From: Sarcina ventriculi
Lineage (GTDB): Bacteria; Bacillota; Clostridia; Clostridiales; Clostridiaceae
DNA: 64,000 nucleotides
Direction: 5' to 3'
NCBI RefSeq assembly: GCF_900456775.1
Contig: NZ_UAUL01000001.1
Location: forward strand, 248,001-312,000
The notes below the pieces were generated by a model. That model ran no database searches. It was not told the origin of the DNA and saw only the letters and a list, made by a program, of their open reading frames with translations. Position 1 is the stretch's first letter; each line of letters starts with the position of its first letter. Position numbers and translations under genes: made by a program. Positions 49,118 to 60,279 of this stretch are shown piece by piece.

Positions 49118-50611
49118 TTAATATGTCAAATTTTCAATTATATAAGGCAACCTTTCAACAATATGAGATGCATTGACACAAAACATATCTTTTGACAATA
49201 TATCTCCAACATAACCATGAATAAATGCACTTAATATTGTAGCCTTTAATGGCTCATAACCCTGCCCAATAAAAGATGCAATAATTCCTGTAAGAACATC
49301 TCCCATTCCACCTGATGCCATCTTACTATTCCCTGTTGAATTTATATAAACTTCTTCTCCATTAGTTATTATTGTATTATATCCCTTTAATAATACAATT
49401 ATTCCATATTTCTTAGCAAAATCTCTTGCAATATCTATTCTATTTTTAATTATATTTTTACTATCAATGCCTGTAAGCCTACCCATTTCTCCTATATGTG
49501 GAGTTATTACTATTTTTCTTTTACTATTTTTTAACAAATCTAAATTATGCTGAAGTACATTTAATGCATCAGCATCAAGTACTAGTGGACAACCTTCCTT
49601 AGATAAAATATCTTTTATAATATTAAAAGTATTTTCATTATTGCCCATCCCAGGCCCTATTGCAATGCTATCACTATTTAATATAAGTTCTTTGAAATCA
49701 TTATTTTCATAAGACATAATCATAGCTTCTATCGTTTTACTTTGTAAAATTTCAACTACTGACTTTTCAGTACATAAAGTAACAAGTCCAGCACCACTTC
49801 TTACAGCACCTTGAGATGTAAGATAGGCAGCACCAGTATATTTTTTAGATCCAGCTATAACACTTACTCTTCCAAAATCACCTTTATATGAATATTTCTC
49901 TCTCTTTTTTATGATACTTTTTATCTCTTTTTTCTGTACTAAGTATTCCTTTAAATAAAATTTATTAACTACATATTCTGGAATTCCAATACTTTCAACA
50001 ACTATTTCTCCAGTATATTTGTCACTTTCATAACCTAAAAAACCTTTCTTATAAACCTCAAATGAAACAGTTTTATTTGCTTTAACACAACTACCTAAAA
50101 TTCCAAAACTATCACATAACATTCCAGATGGCATATCTATGGAAAGTATGTACACACTACTCTTATTTATACACTCAATTACCTCTTTATAAATTCCATC
50201 TATATTTCTTGCTAAACCACTTCCAAAAATCCCATCAATAATCATGTCATTTTTATTTAATATATCATTTAACAATTGAATATCTTGCGTTTTTACAATC
50301 TGCTTTATAGGAACACCCATATTTTTTAAAATATTATAATTTATCAAACAATCCTTGCTCATAGAATGTTCCCCTATAATAAATATATCAACTTTCATGT
50401 TCATACTAAAAAGTTGACGAGCAACAGCTAGAGCATCACCACCATTATTTCCTGTCCCACAAATTATAGTAAAGGAATTGAATTTCTCAAAATCTATATT
50501 CCTAACAACTTTTAATGCGGCATTTTCCATAAGAACTGTTGAAGGAATACCTAAATCATTTATACAATAATTATCTATATTTTTTATCAACTGCGAATTT
50601 CCTATTTTCAT
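49118..50611 (-). CDS. nnr: Bifunctional NAD(P)H-hydrate epimerase / dehydratase
   Basis: A 497-residue metabolite-repair enzyme. The N-terminal YjeF_N epimerase domain (residues 1 to about 215: IIDGIFGSGLARNI, GTGNNGGDALAVARQL) interconverts R- and S-NAD(P)HX. The C-terminal YjeF_C domain (about 240-495: GAAYLTSQGAVRSGAGLVTL, ITPHIGEMGRLTG, SGGMGDVLTGIIASF) dehydrates S-NAD(P)HX with ADP or ATP. The start at 50611 (MKIGNSQLI, GGTGG upstream) is preferred over an in-frame ATG at 50650. Length is usual for the fused form. Confidence 0.94.
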   Translation of the reverse strand: MKIGNSQLIKNIDNYCINDLGIPSTVLMENAALKVVRNIDFEKFNSFTIICGTGNNGGDALAVARQLFSMNMKVDIFIIGEHSMSKDCLINYNILKNMGVPIKQIVKTQDIQLLNDILNKNDMIIDGIFGSGLARNIDGIYKEVIECINKSSVYILSIDMPSGMLCDSFGILGSCVKANKTVSFEVYKKGFLGYESDKYTGEIVVESIGIPEYVVNKFYLKEYLVQKKEIKSIIKKREKYSYKGDFGRVSVIAGSKKYTGAAYLTSQGAVRSGAGLVTLCTEKSVVEILQSKTIEAMIMSYENNDFKELILNSDSIAIGPGMGNNENTFNIIKDILSKEGCPLVLDADALNVLQHNLDLLKNSKRKIVITPHIGEMGRLTGIDSKNIIKNRIDIARDFAKKYGIIVLLKGYNTIITNGEEVYINSTGNSKMASGGMGDVLTGIIASFIGQGYEPLKATILSAFIHGYVGDILSKDMFCVNASHIVERLPYIIENLTY

Positions 50612-50784
50612 TATACTTTTCCACCTTTCTATCCCATTATTTTTTAGCACCCAAAAACTTACTAACCTTTAACTCTCTATTATTAATTATAACCTATTTA
50701 TATTTACTTATTGCACTTTAAAAACTTTAATCTCATATTGCATAATAAATTATTCTTTATTATTATTAAAATATAAGTTGCAAA

Positions 50785-50828
50785 AACAATATATAATCTT
50801 ATTGAAAAATGAAACTACATATATTGTT
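50785..50828. promoter_or_regulatory. Inverted repeat upstream of frmA
   Basis: AACAATATAT (50785-50794) and ATATATTGTT (50819-50828) are perfect 10-bp inverted arms with a 24-bp spacer, 47 bp before the frmA start. It may be an operator for a formaldehyde- or redox-responsive regulator, or a leader hairpin. No regulator gene is adjacent. Confidence 0.4.
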
Positions 50829-50835
50829 ATTTTAA

Positions 50836-52828
<1,993 letters not shown>

Positions 52829-52832
52829 AAAA

Positions 52833-52864
52833 TTCAGTATAAAGCTTAAAAGCTTTATACTGAA
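52833..52864 (+). terminator. Hairpin terminator after frmB
   Basis: A 14-bp perfect stem TTCAGTATAAAGCT / AGCTTTATACTGAA with loop TAAA, four bases after frmB. It lacks a good T-run directly after, so it may be a processing or stabilising hairpin instead. Confidence 0.65.
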
Positions 52865-52872
52865 CTAACCTA

Positions 52873-52910
52873 ATCTACATCTCTTTAATTTATCTACATC
52901 TCTTTAATTT
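52873..52910. repeat. 19-bp tandem duplication
   Basis: ATCTACATCTCTTTAATTT occurs twice head to tail (52873-52891 and 52892-52910) between frmB and the CocE-type gene. It looks like a simple recent slippage duplication. Confidence 0.75.
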
Positions 52911-52965
52911 TTAAGTTCTTGAAACAAAATAATCCCATATGTAGCACTTGTAGCTGGATATAAAT

Positions 52966-54741
52966 TTATTTCTTTAATACTGGAAGTTGAAGGTATGATG
53001 CTTTATCCCCACCAGTATGGATTATTTGCCATCCTTTATTGTTAGGAGTACATCCAGATGTACCTGGCATCATTCCATTGCCATATTCTTCTTTTGGAGA
53101 TATAATCACTCTGATAGATTCACCTTTATAGAATTTTAATCCAATTGGACTCATCACGATATCAGCCTCAACAACTTGACCCTTTTCTAATTTTTCCACA
53201 CGATCAAAACTATATGCTGGAACTTCATCTGTAGATTCCTTCTCATCAAGATGTCTCATAGAAAGACGTAACCTCCCCCATGAACCCTTATAACGAATGA
53301 TTGATGCACCGTCATCAACAAAATCATAAATAGATGCACTATGGTTAGGAACTGTAATTTCCGCAAGCATATTACCATTCTTATCTAATTTTTGCATCCA
53401 TACAAAAACATCTGCATCATCTGCTCCCTCTACTTCTGCGTAAAGATGAAGCTTTGGATATCCTACAAGATTTGTTTCTTCGTCAAAAGTTGTCATAAAA
53501 CTAATACGTCCTGGAAGTCCTTGTGTATCATATTTTGCAATAACTTCTTCTGTTGACGCCACTTTACTTAACTCACGTAACTTTCCATCAAGATAAAACT
53601 TAATGTACTCTACATTTTCTCCATACCCAAATTCTTCTTCTGGAATATTAAGTAAATCTCCACCTTCCATATCTAAAAGGCTGTAACGCACATGTGGTGT
53701 TTCTTTCCATCCATTATCAATTCCTTTAAGATAATAATCAAAAAACTTCTGACGATCTTCTTGTCCTGCATCACTATAGTAATCTGGCCACTCTTGTGTA
53801 TTATGAATTCTAAGCCACTTATCTTGTGTTCTAATCTTTCTCCACTGGCGGAATGTTCCCATTGTATGTAAAGTATTGCTGTAACTTGCAACGCAGTACA
53901 CTGGAATACTAATATTGCTGATATCTGCTTTTTTATCAAGCCATAGAGGTGCATCTGCTAATGGATATTCTTTCATCTCGTCTATCATATCTTCACGCAT
54001 TGTACTTGATACTGCACTCACATGGTTTACTTGCAAACGCTCTATAAAGTTTTTATCTGGAATACCACCTTTACATGCAAGATCACGATAAGCATCTGAA
54101 AGTCCTTCGTATGGATTGATACAAGTAAGATGTGGTGGCTGTGTTGCAGCAATAAACCATTGAGAAAAAGCCAGATAACTAGTTCCTGTTAATGCTGTCT
54201 TCTCATTGCTCCATTCCTGCTTTGCAATCCATTCAATTAAGTCATAGCAGTCCTCTGCTTCTTGAGAACCCATTAATGTAATATTACCTTCACTATGAGC
54301 GATTCCACGTGGATCTGGATTACACACTGCATATCCTCTTTGACACCAATAATCAGGATCTGCTCCTTCAAACTTTGTTAAACCAGAATTCCATGAATTC
54401 CCCATCCCAATCATGTTAAACAAATTAGTATAACGTGGAGCGCTACCAGCACTCTTTCCATATGGACTCCATAAAATTAATGTAGGGAATTTAGTTTCTT
54501 TACTATTAGCTGGCATATAGATATCTGTATAGATTGTTACTCCATCTCTCATCTTTACTGCCACATCCTTAAGCATACGAATATCTTTTGAAAGAGGTTT
54601 AAATTCTGGTGCAATCTGTGTTCCTGCTTTTAAGATACGTTCTCCTGGTTCAAAAGGACTTAGCACACCATGAATATGTCCATCATCTATATAATCAAGT
54701 GCTGGTTTAAAAATCATTTCATTTAATATTTTATTTGCCAT
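52966..54741 (-). CDS. CocE/NonD-family hydrolase (X-Pro dipeptidyl-peptidase-like)
   Basis: A 591-residue alpha/beta hydrolase. The N-terminal catalytic domain has KMRDGVTIYTDIYMP, PTLILWSPYGKS and the nucleophile Ser in ALTGTSYLAFSQWF. A C-terminal jelly-roll domain follows (about 370-590). Members cleave esters or acyl amides such as cocaine or X-Pro peptides; the natural substrate is often unknown. By eye the gene is richer in G+C than its neighbours, suggesting recent transfer. The TetR gene upstream on the same strand may be related. Confidence 0.9.
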   Translation of the reverse strand: MANKILNEMIFKPALDYIDDGHIHGVLSPFEPGERILKAGTQIAPEFKPLSKDIRMLKDVAVKMRDGVTIYTDIYMPANSKETKFPTLILWSPYGKSAGSAPRYTNLFNMIGMGNSWNSGLTKFEGADPDYWCQRGYAVCNPDPRGIAHSEGNITLMGSQEAEDCYDLIEWIAKQEWSNEKTALTGTSYLAFSQWFIAATQPPHLTCINPYEGLSDAYRDLACKGGIPDKNFIERLQVNHVSAVSSTMREDMIDEMKEYPLADAPLWLDKKADISNISIPVYCVASYSNTLHTMGTFRQWRKIRTQDKWLRIHNTQEWPDYYSDAGQEDRQKFFDYYLKGIDNGWKETPHVRYSLLDMEGGDLLNIPEEEFGYGENVEYIKFYLDGKLRELSKVASTEEVIAKYDTQGLPGRISFMTTFDEETNLVGYPKLHLYAEVEGADDADVFVWMQKLDKNGNMLAEITVPNHSASIYDFVDDGASIIRYKGSWGRLRLSMRHLDEKESTDEVPAYSFDRVEKLEKGQVVEADIVMSPIGLKFYKGESIRVIISPKEEYGNGMMPGTSGCTPNNKGWQIIHTGGDKASYLQLPVLKK

Positions 54742-54916
54742 ATTATTACTCCTCCTTATTCTAAAAAATCTTACTTCATTGCATATGCTTATTTACTTTT
54801 TAAACGTAAAGCTAGAATGATACCATTAAACTACCTTAAATTATAAATTATTTCAGTAAATAACTAATAATATTTTACAATCTTTTTTAATGATTAATAA
54901 CTGTTATTGTTGTCCT

Positions 54917-55513
54917 TTATTTGAATATGGATAAATACATATCTTTTCCTTCATCAGTAAGATACATGAAAATCATACTCCATAGGCAACTTATAATAGA
55001 ATCAATATTATCTTGCTTATTAAGATCTTTTGTTTTTATAGGTTTATATATTATCACAGTTAATATGCATTTAATAAGATTATCTATATGACTTTTTGGC
55101 TCAACCTTTTGAACTAAGTTCTTTCTTTGTAATTCTTCAAAACATTCTTTTAAGATTTTTTCAATTTTATTAAGTGTAGCTAATTGAATTTCATATATCT
55201 TAGAACTTATTTCAGCTAATTCATCAAAATGTTTAAAATAGTATATATTTTCATTTTGAGTATTTAGCATATCTAAAAATAAATTATTTAAATCATCAAG
55301 GGATTTTGGTAATAAAACCCCCTTATATTTTCTGTGTTTATACATTACAACTTCTTCAATTAAATCCTCTTTTTTCTTAAAATAATAAGTTAAATTTCCT
55401 ACACTAATATTTAATTTTTTAGCTATATCTCTCATTGAAATGTTCTTATATCCATATTCATTAAATAACTCACGAGCTGTAATCAATATATCTTCCTTAG
55501 TTTGCCCTGCCAT
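54917..55513 (-). CDS. TetR-family transcriptional regulator
   Basis: A 198-residue TetR repressor with an N-terminal helix-turn-helix (residues 5-52: DILITARELFNEYGYKNISM, IAKKLNISVGNLTYYFKKKE) and a helical ligand domain. AGGAGG precedes the ATG. It is divergent from an aldo/keto reductase, and twin palindromes lie in the shared promoter (55548-55600), so it most likely represses both itself and that gene. The CocE-type gene 175 bp downstream on the same strand may also belong to its regulon. Confidence 0.91.
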   Translation of the reverse strand: MAGQTKEDILITARELFNEYGYKNISMRDIAKKLNISVGNLTYYFKKKEDLIEEVVMYKHRKYKGVLLPKSLDDLNNLFLDMLNTQNENIYYFKHFDELAEISSKIYEIQLATLNKIEKILKECFEELQRKNLVQKVEPKSHIDNLIKCILTVIIYKPIKTKDLNKQDNIDSIISCLWSMIFMYLTDEGKDMYLSIFK

Positions 55514-55547
55514 TTTAAAGCCTCCTATAAAATTTATGAAACTATAT

Positions 55548-55600
55548 TTGACAGTTTAGTACACTCGTACTATAATGTCAAATATAGTACAACTGTACTA
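55548..55600. promoter_or_regulatory. Overlapping divergent promoters with twin TetR operators
   Basis: On the plus strand TTGACA (55548-55553), 17 bp, TATAAT (55571-55576) is a near-ideal sigma-A promoter. On the minus strand TTGACA (55581-55576), 17 bp, TAAACT (55558-55553) faces the TetR gene. Two identical-arm palindromes TAGTAC-N4-GTACTA lie at 55557-55572, within the promoter, and 55585-55600, centre spacing 28 bp. This geometry would let one repressor block both promoters. Binding by the adjacent TetR protein is inferred. Confidence 0.78.
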
Positions 55601-55742
55601 AATTATTAAAATTATTATTTCTTAATTAATCTCTTTCTATTTTCAGCATTAGTAAGTATCAACATATCTATTGATTCTTAAATTCTAAAAAATAGATAAG
55701 TAAAAAAGTTTTTAAATAATTTAATATTTAGGAGATGATATT

Positions 55743-56711
55743 ATGAACTATAAAAATGCTAATTTAGAACTTTATAAGATTGGATTAGGCTGCGGAGGTA
55801 TGACTAATCTTAATAATAAAGAAGAAAATATTAAAACTATACATAAAGCACTAGATAATGGAGTAAATATGTTAAATACAGCAGATTTTTATGGATCTGG
55901 TCAAAGTGAAATGATAATCGGTGAAGCTCTTAAAGGCAGAAAAAGAGACGATGTCTTTATTTCTGTAAAAACTGGTGCACTAGTTAGTCCAAATGGTCAA
56001 ATGTATGGACTTGATGTTAATCCATTTAACATAAAAAGCCACTTAGCTCAAACTCTAAAAAGATTAAACGTAGATTATATTGATCTTTATCAACCTGCTA
56101 GAATAGATTTAGCAATACCTGTTGAAGAAACTATTGGGGCTATATCTGATTTAGTCAAAGAAGGTTATGTAAAACATATCGGCATTACACAAGTAGATGC
56201 AGAAACTTTAAAAAAAGCTCATAAAACACATCCTATTACTTTTATAGAATCTGAATATTCTTTATTTAATAGAAATATAGAAAAAGATATAATACCTACA
56301 GCAAGAGAATTAGGAATAGGCGTTATAGCTTTCGGTGCACTCGCTCACAGTCTTTTAAGCGGAAACTTTTCAAAAGATAGTGCAAATAAATATAACTCAA
56401 GGATACCGCTATTCTATGAAGAAAATATAAATAAGAATTTAGAATTAGTTGAAAGACTGAAAATAATAGCTGCTGAAAAAAATATTACTATACCTCAGCT
56501 ATCACTTGCTTGGTTATTATCTAAAGGTGATGATATTTTACCTTTAGTTGGAGCATCTAGAAGAAGCACCCTATCAAATTCACTAAAATCTATGGACATA
56601 GTTTTAAATTCTCAAGATATAGAAAGAATAGAAAATGCTATACCCCAAAATGAAATAGCCGGTAGTAGTTTTCCTAGTCCTAAATTTAAAAATGGTAAAG
56701 TCGTTTGGTGA
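55743..56711 (+). CDS. Aldo/keto reductase
   Basis: A 322-residue NADPH-dependent AKR with TIM-barrel fold. The catalytic Tyr/Asp are in NMLNTADFYGSGQSE, and Lys in FISVKTGA. YIDLYQPARID and the cofactor segment LPLVGASRRS are typical. It resembles the YghZ/IolS-like and perakine reductase-type enzymes acting on small aldehydes or ketones. TAGGAGATG precedes the ATG. Its promoter carries two TetR operator sites, so it is probably induced by the TetR ligand. Confidence 0.92.
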   Translation: MNYKNANLELYKIGLGCGGMTNLNNKEENIKTIHKALDNGVNMLNTADFYGSGQSEMIIGEALKGRKRDDVFISVKTGALVSPNGQMYGLDVNPFNIKSHLAQTLKRLNVDYIDLYQPARIDLAIPVEETIGAISDLVKEGYVKHIGITQVDAETLKKAHKTHPITFIESEYSLFNRNIEKDIIPTARELGIGVIAFGALAHSLLSGNFSKDSANKYNSRIPLFYEENINKNLELVERLKIIAAEKNITIPQLSLAWLLSKGDDILPLVGASRRSTLSNSLKSMDIVLNSQDIERIENAIPQNEIAGSSFPSPKFKNGKVVW

Positions 56712-56761
56712 TATAATTACTTTCATTTAATAATGCACTTTTCATAAGATAATTAAATTTA

Positions 56762-56810
56762 AAAAGAGGTAGAATAATAGCGTTTATAGCTAAAAACAAC
56801 CTCTTTTATT
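56762..56810 (+). terminator. Terminator after the aldo/keto reductase
   Basis: A 9-bp outer stem AAAAGAGGT / ACCTCTTTT around a 28-nt loop, followed by TATTTTTT. The A-run on the left also suits the convergent SDR gene. Confidence 0.75.
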
Positions 56811-56817
56811 TTTTAAT

Positions 56818-57655
56818 TTATATTTCTGGCTTTAATGGTCCATAATAGTAAGATGATGTAGCACCACCATCAATTAAAAACGTAGATCCTGTAATAAATG
56901 CACCTTTATCACTCATTAAAAGTTCTGCTACATTAGCCACCTCATCTGCAGTACCTGGACGACCTGCTGGACACTTAGCAAACATTATTTTTATAAAAAT
57001 CTCCTCGTGGTCCATTAAACTCATCTATAGCAAGAGGTGTTACTATGATTCCTGGTGCAATATCATTAATCCTTGCACCCCTTTCACCCCATTTTACAGC
57101 TTCAGCCATTACACGTTTTTCATTACAACATTTTGCCATTTGATAAGCATGCAATGTATCTTTTATATTTTTTTCATTTAATATTTCAAGATTTAATAAA
57201 TCTTCTGTTGGAGTTGTAGCAAGCAAAAAATCTTCCTCTTGTGTAAGTTGCGGCATTCTCCAACCTGACTGGCTAGAAATAGTAACTCCTACCCCACCTT
57301 TTGCAATTACTTTTCCTACTTCCTCTAATAAAACTGCAGTACCATAAAGATCTACTTTAAGAATTGTTTCTATGGAGGCTTGACTTGGCGATACACCAGC
57401 TGCATTAACTAACATAGTAATATCCCCATATTCTTTCGCTTTTGCAATAATATTTAAAATTGATTCTCTTGAGGATAAATCCATTTCCATTGCATATACA
57501 TCATATCCAGCATCATTCATAATCTTTGCAATATCATTTGCATTTTCTATCTTTTTATCTCCAATAACAATTTTCTTTCCATATCCTACTCTTCTTGCAA
57601 TTGCCATACCTATTTGTCCAGCACCTACTAAAATCATTACATCTTTTTTATCCAT
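56818..57655 (-). pseudogene. SDR-family oxidoreductase with frameshift
   Basis: A short-chain dehydrogenase broken in two frames. The first part (57655-56975, 226 residues) has the NAD site VGAGQIGMA, LVNAAG, the Ser in TISSQSG and catalytic YxxxK in YQMAK, ending GDFYKN then a false VC and stop. The frame continues from about 57005 to 56818 with MFAKCPAGRPGTADEVANV and FITGSTFLIDGG, the normal SDR C-terminus. One extra A in the A/T-rich run near 57000 (TTTTTATAAAAATAATG on the minus strand) explains it. It is either a fresh pseudogene or a homopolymer sequencing error. It follows the tmRNA terminator. Confidence 0.85.
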
Positions 57656-57698
57656 ACCCGCTACACCTTCTTTTTATATTTTATATTATTAATTATAA

Positions 57699-57732
57699 AA
57701 AGACCTTACAATATTAATGTTGTAAGGTCTTT
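57699..57732 (-). terminator. Terminator of the tmRNA gene
   Basis: A 13-bp perfect stem AAAGACCTTACAA / TTGTAAGGTCTTT with an 8-nt loop, followed on the minus strand by TTATAATT. It lies seven bases after the CCA end of ssrA. Confidence 0.87.
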
Positions 57733-57755
57733 ACTATATGGTGGAGACGAGGGGT

Positions 57756-58073
57756 CTATGGCGTCCAGTGTTTCCACATTGATATTTTATTATAAAATTA
57801 ATTAAATATTTTATCAATATTCTGGCTATGACTATATCTTGACATTTATATAAAATAAATGTCCTTGGCGTATTATAGAAGCTTAGTATAGTTTTTATCT
57901 TCTATCCTAGTATTCCATAGCTTAAAAACTTTAGGAACCTATAAGTCGATACAAGGCTGTTAGATTTCTCTACATACCTCTCGGTATTGCCGGTGGCATA
58001 ATCCACTACGGTTTCACCGATAAAGCCAAGTTTTCACTTATGAATCACTTCATAAGGCGACCATCTTTCAAAA
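57756..58073 (-). ncRNA. Group I intron in the tmRNA T-loop (318 nt)
   Basis: The intron follows the T of TTCGAT in the T-loop and ends with G at 57756. For P1, exon CGAT pairs with guide GTCG (58061-58058) with a U-G pair at the splice site; GG and CC may extend it. P2 is the hairpin CTTATGAA-GTGA-TTCATAAG. P7 strands are GACTTATA and TATAGTC within AAGATATAGTC (about 57838-57828). A GTG-GAAA-CAC tetraloop hairpin lies near the 3' end. No open reading frame is inside. Group I introns in tmRNA T-loops have been reported in some clostridia, as I recall. Precise ends are inferred from pairing. Confidence 0.85.
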
Positions 58074-58284
58074 ATCGAACCCCTGTCCGAAAGTAGACCA
58101 GCCTGACTTTCTACGAGTGTAGTCTACATATTACATTCGCTCATTATGCCGCCTATAGACGGGCACATAATTTGCTAGCTTCATAAATACCCCCTTAGCT
58201 CAAAGCTTTACTAAGATTCGTGTCCCACTCATTTGACACCCGTAATCCAAGCCGTAGGCAACCTGGGCGGATGAGTAGCTTATA

Positions 58285-58317
58285 TTAAGCTGCTAATGCA
58301 AAATTATTATTATCTGC
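58285..58317 (-). other. tmRNA proteolysis-tag reading frame
   Basis: Codons GCA GAT AAT AAT AAT TTT GCA TTA GCA GCT TAA give ADNNNFALAA. With the alanine carried on the tRNA part, the tag is A plus this. The FALAA end fits clostridial tags and would be recognised by ClpXP-type proteases. Confidence 0.92.
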
Positions 58318-58449
58318 GTTTATATTTAATGCATATTTGATTTAGGAGGGAACATGCTTACCTCCACTCGCTTACCAAACCCATCATTACCCCCGTCGAA
58401 GCCAAAACGTCCCCATGTAGTGCGATAACAATATTGATTTGACACTATA

Positions 58450-58478
58450 ATTATATACTGTATTAAGATTTTAGTCAA
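58450..58478 (-). promoter_or_regulatory. tmRNA promoter
   Basis: On the minus strand TTGACT (58478-58473), 17 bp, TATAAT (58455-58450). Transcription would start about 30 nt before the mature 5' end, leaving a short leader for RNase P to remove. The remainder of 58415-58623 is AT-rich and empty. Confidence 0.78.
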
Positions 58479-58623
58479 CATTTCATTATAAATTAAAATT
58501 ATAATTAATATTGTAAATTTTGATTTTAATTTCAAATTTTCCATTTTAAATATAATGCAATAAAATTAGTTTTTTTGATTAATTATTTATTCTAAATCCA
58601 AAGAAAAAATTGCTAAATAAATT

Positions 58624-59202
58624 TTATTTAGCAAAATAAACTTTTCCATTTTCTATTTTTTCTATAGATACTAAAGATTCGACTCTTATTCCTTTATTTT
58701 CTAAGTTTTCTCTTCCTTTTTGAAATGCTTTTTCTATAACTATTCCAACGCCAACAACTTCAGCTCCTGCTTGCTTTACTATATCCATAAGAGCAAATGC
58801 ACCCGATGCATTTGCTAAAAAATCATCTATTATTAGTATTTTTTCACCTTTTTTTATAAGATTATCTTTAACAACTACATTATATAATGTATTTTTAGTA
58901 AAAGAATATACTTCTGATTTATAAATGCCTAAAGCATCTCTTGACACTCTATCCATCTTTTTTCCAAAGACCACAGGAACACAATCAAAATATTGTGATG
59001 TTATCGCACTTATTCCAATACCTGCTGATTCTACTGTAAGAATTTTGTCTATCTTTTCATTTTTAAATCTTTCTTTAAATTCTTTTCCTATTTCATTAAA
59101 AAGTTTTACATCCATTTGATAATTTATAAATGAATCTACATGAAGTATATTATCTTCTGTTATAGTTCCTTTATTTCTTATTGTTTCTTTTAATATTTCC
59201 AT
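58624..59202 (-). CDS. xpt: Xanthine phosphoribosyltransferase
   Basis: A 192-residue type I phosphoribosyltransferase converting xanthine and PRPP to XMP for purine salvage. The PRPP loop is [20 protein letters not shown] and the start [14 protein letters not shown] is typical. [11 protein letters not shown] matches Bacillus Xpt. It lies 29 nt after the PAP2 gene, so there is no room for the purine riboswitch that often precedes xpt. It is probably in one operon with smpB and PAP2. Confidence 0.93.
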   Translation of the reverse strand: MEILKETIRNKGTITEDNILHVDSFINYQMDVKLFNEIGKEFKERFKNEKIDKILTVESAGIGISAITSQYFDCVPVVFGKKMDRVSRDALGIYKSEVYSFTKNTLYNVVVKDNLIKKGEKILIIDDFLANASGAFALMDIVKQAGAEVVGVGIVIEKAFQKGRENLENKGIRVESLVSIEKIENGKVYFAK

Positions 59203-59231
59203 TTTTCTCCTTTCTAGAGTAGAAGAATTTA

Positions 59232-59774
59232 TTATATTCTTACCATAAATGTTTGAAACATATATATAGTAGCTTGACTACATAATAATCCAAGTGCTAT
59301 TCCAGCAATAATATCTGTTGGGTAATGAACATATAAATACATTCTAGAAAATGCAATTAAACTAGCTATTATTAAAAATGCTACACCAACTCCAGCAAAA
59401 CAAGTAAGCAATACATTAGCTACTGCAAAAGATGATGCTGTATGTCCTGATGGGAAAGAATAAGTATTTGGTTTTCTAACTACAAGATCTTGTTGAGTCA
59501 TATCTTTGCAAGGTCTTGAACGCTTAACCAAATTTTTAATTACTCCTTCTCCCATTATTGTAGTAAATATAAGAGCTGCTATAACCATAAGTCCAATTAT
59601 TCTATATTTACTTTCAATTACTAAAGCTATCCCTAAAAGAGACCAAACAGCACCAAATTCACCTAACATGGTGAACATGACCATAATCTTATCTAATATA
59701 GGATTACTTAATTTAGATCTTATTTGCTTTAATATAAATATATCAAACTTTTCTCTTTTAGATATATGATTCAT
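59232..59774 (-). CDS. PAP2-family phosphatase
   Basis: A 180-residue membrane phosphatase with about five helices. The three catalytic signatures are [20 protein letters not shown] and [12 protein letters not shown] (catalytic His residues in the last two). Likely substrates are undecaprenyl diphosphate or phosphatidic acid at the outer face of the membrane. It lies between smpB (34 nt) and xpt (29 nt). Confidence 0.9.
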   Translation of the reverse strand: MNHISKREKFDIFILKQIRSKLSNPILDKIMVMFTMLGEFGAVWSLLGIALVIESKYRIIGLMVIAALIFTTIMGEGVIKNLVKRSRPCKDMTQQDLVVRKPNTYSFPSGHTASSFAVANVLLTCFAGVGVAFLIIASLIAFSRMYLYVHYPTDIIAGIALGLLCSQATIYMFQTFMVRI

Positions 59775-59808
59775 TTATTTAGCCCCCTTTATAAATTTTA
59801 TTTTGTGA

Positions 59809-60279
59809 TTAATACCTATTTTTTTCCTTCATCTGTCTTTCTATATCTCTTTTATGGGCTTTTTCAAGCATTGCATCTCTCTTATCATAATTTTTCTTAC
59901 CCTTGCAAATACCAAGATTTATCTTTACTCTACCATTTTTTAAATACATTGATAATGGAATTAATGTTACCCCTTGCTGATTTAACATGCCTTCAATTCT
60001 TCTTATTTCTGCTTTATGAAGTAATAATTTCTTAGGTCTTAATGGATCGACATTAAATATATTACCTTCCTCATAAGGACTTATATGCATACCATATATT
60101 ATAATTTCACCGTTAACAACTTGTGCATATGCCTCCTTAATATTTGCTCTTCCTTTTCTTATTGATTTTACTTCCGTTCCTACTAAAGCAATTCCTGCTT
60201 CCATTGCTTCTTCTACAAAATAATCATGTCTTGCTTTTCTATTTTCAACTAATGTTTTATTATTATTAGCTCTAGCCAT
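59809..60279 (-). CDS. smpB: SsrA-binding protein
   Basis: A 156-residue RNA-binding protein that carries tmRNA to stalled ribosomes. It begins [20 protein letters not shown], has [18 protein letters not shown] and ends in a basic tail ([22 protein letters not shown], split) needed on the ribosome. The start at 60279 has AGAGGTG upstream; an in-frame ATG at 60300 is less likely. It lies near ssrA, as is common. The 313-bp gap 60280-60592 contains only AT-rich sequence and the rnr terminator. Confidence 0.96.
   Translation of the reverse strand: MARANNNKTLVENRKARHDYFVEEAMEAGIALVGTEVKSIRKGRANIKEAYAQVVNGEIIIYGMHISPYEEGNIFNVDPLRPKKLLLHKAEIRRIEGMLNQQGVTLIPLSMYLKNGRVKINLGICKGKKNYDKRDAMLEKAHKRDIERQMKEKNRY

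Larger units (their letters stand above)
57739..58414 (-). ncRNA. ssrA: Transfer-messenger RNA, split by a group I intron
   Basis: The tmRNA rescues stalled ribosomes and tags the peptide, together with SmpB (59809-60279). The 5' end GGGGACG (58414-58408) pairs with CGTCTCC (57749-57743) to form the acceptor stem, followed by ACCA encoded in the gene. The tRNA-like start GGGGACGTTTTGGCTTCGACGG is typical, shown here only in part. The tag frame is at 58317-58285. The T-stem arms AGGGG and CCCCT are separated by a 318-nt intron (58073-57756). Exons are 58414-58074 and 57755-57739, giving a mature RNA of 358 nt. Splicing is needed to make the T-arm and 3' end. Confidence 0.95.

Noticed and set aside
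52873-52910. 19-bp direct repeat as an attachment site or CRISPR-like unit
   Set aside because: The two copies touch each other with no spacer and no mobile genes nearby; simple duplication is enough.
58326-58544. Possible 72-residue protein overlapping the tmRNA 5' end
   Set aside because: The frame is mostly tmRNA 5' structural sequence and its promoter; it is an accidental reading frame.
57656-58623. Genomic island integrated at the tmRNA 3' end
   Set aside because: No integrase gene and no second copy of the tmRNA 3' sequence were seen in the window; the interruption has group I intron features instead.
59203-59231. Purine riboswitch before xpt
   Set aside because: Only 29 nt separate xpt from the PAP2 gene, too little for the aptamer.
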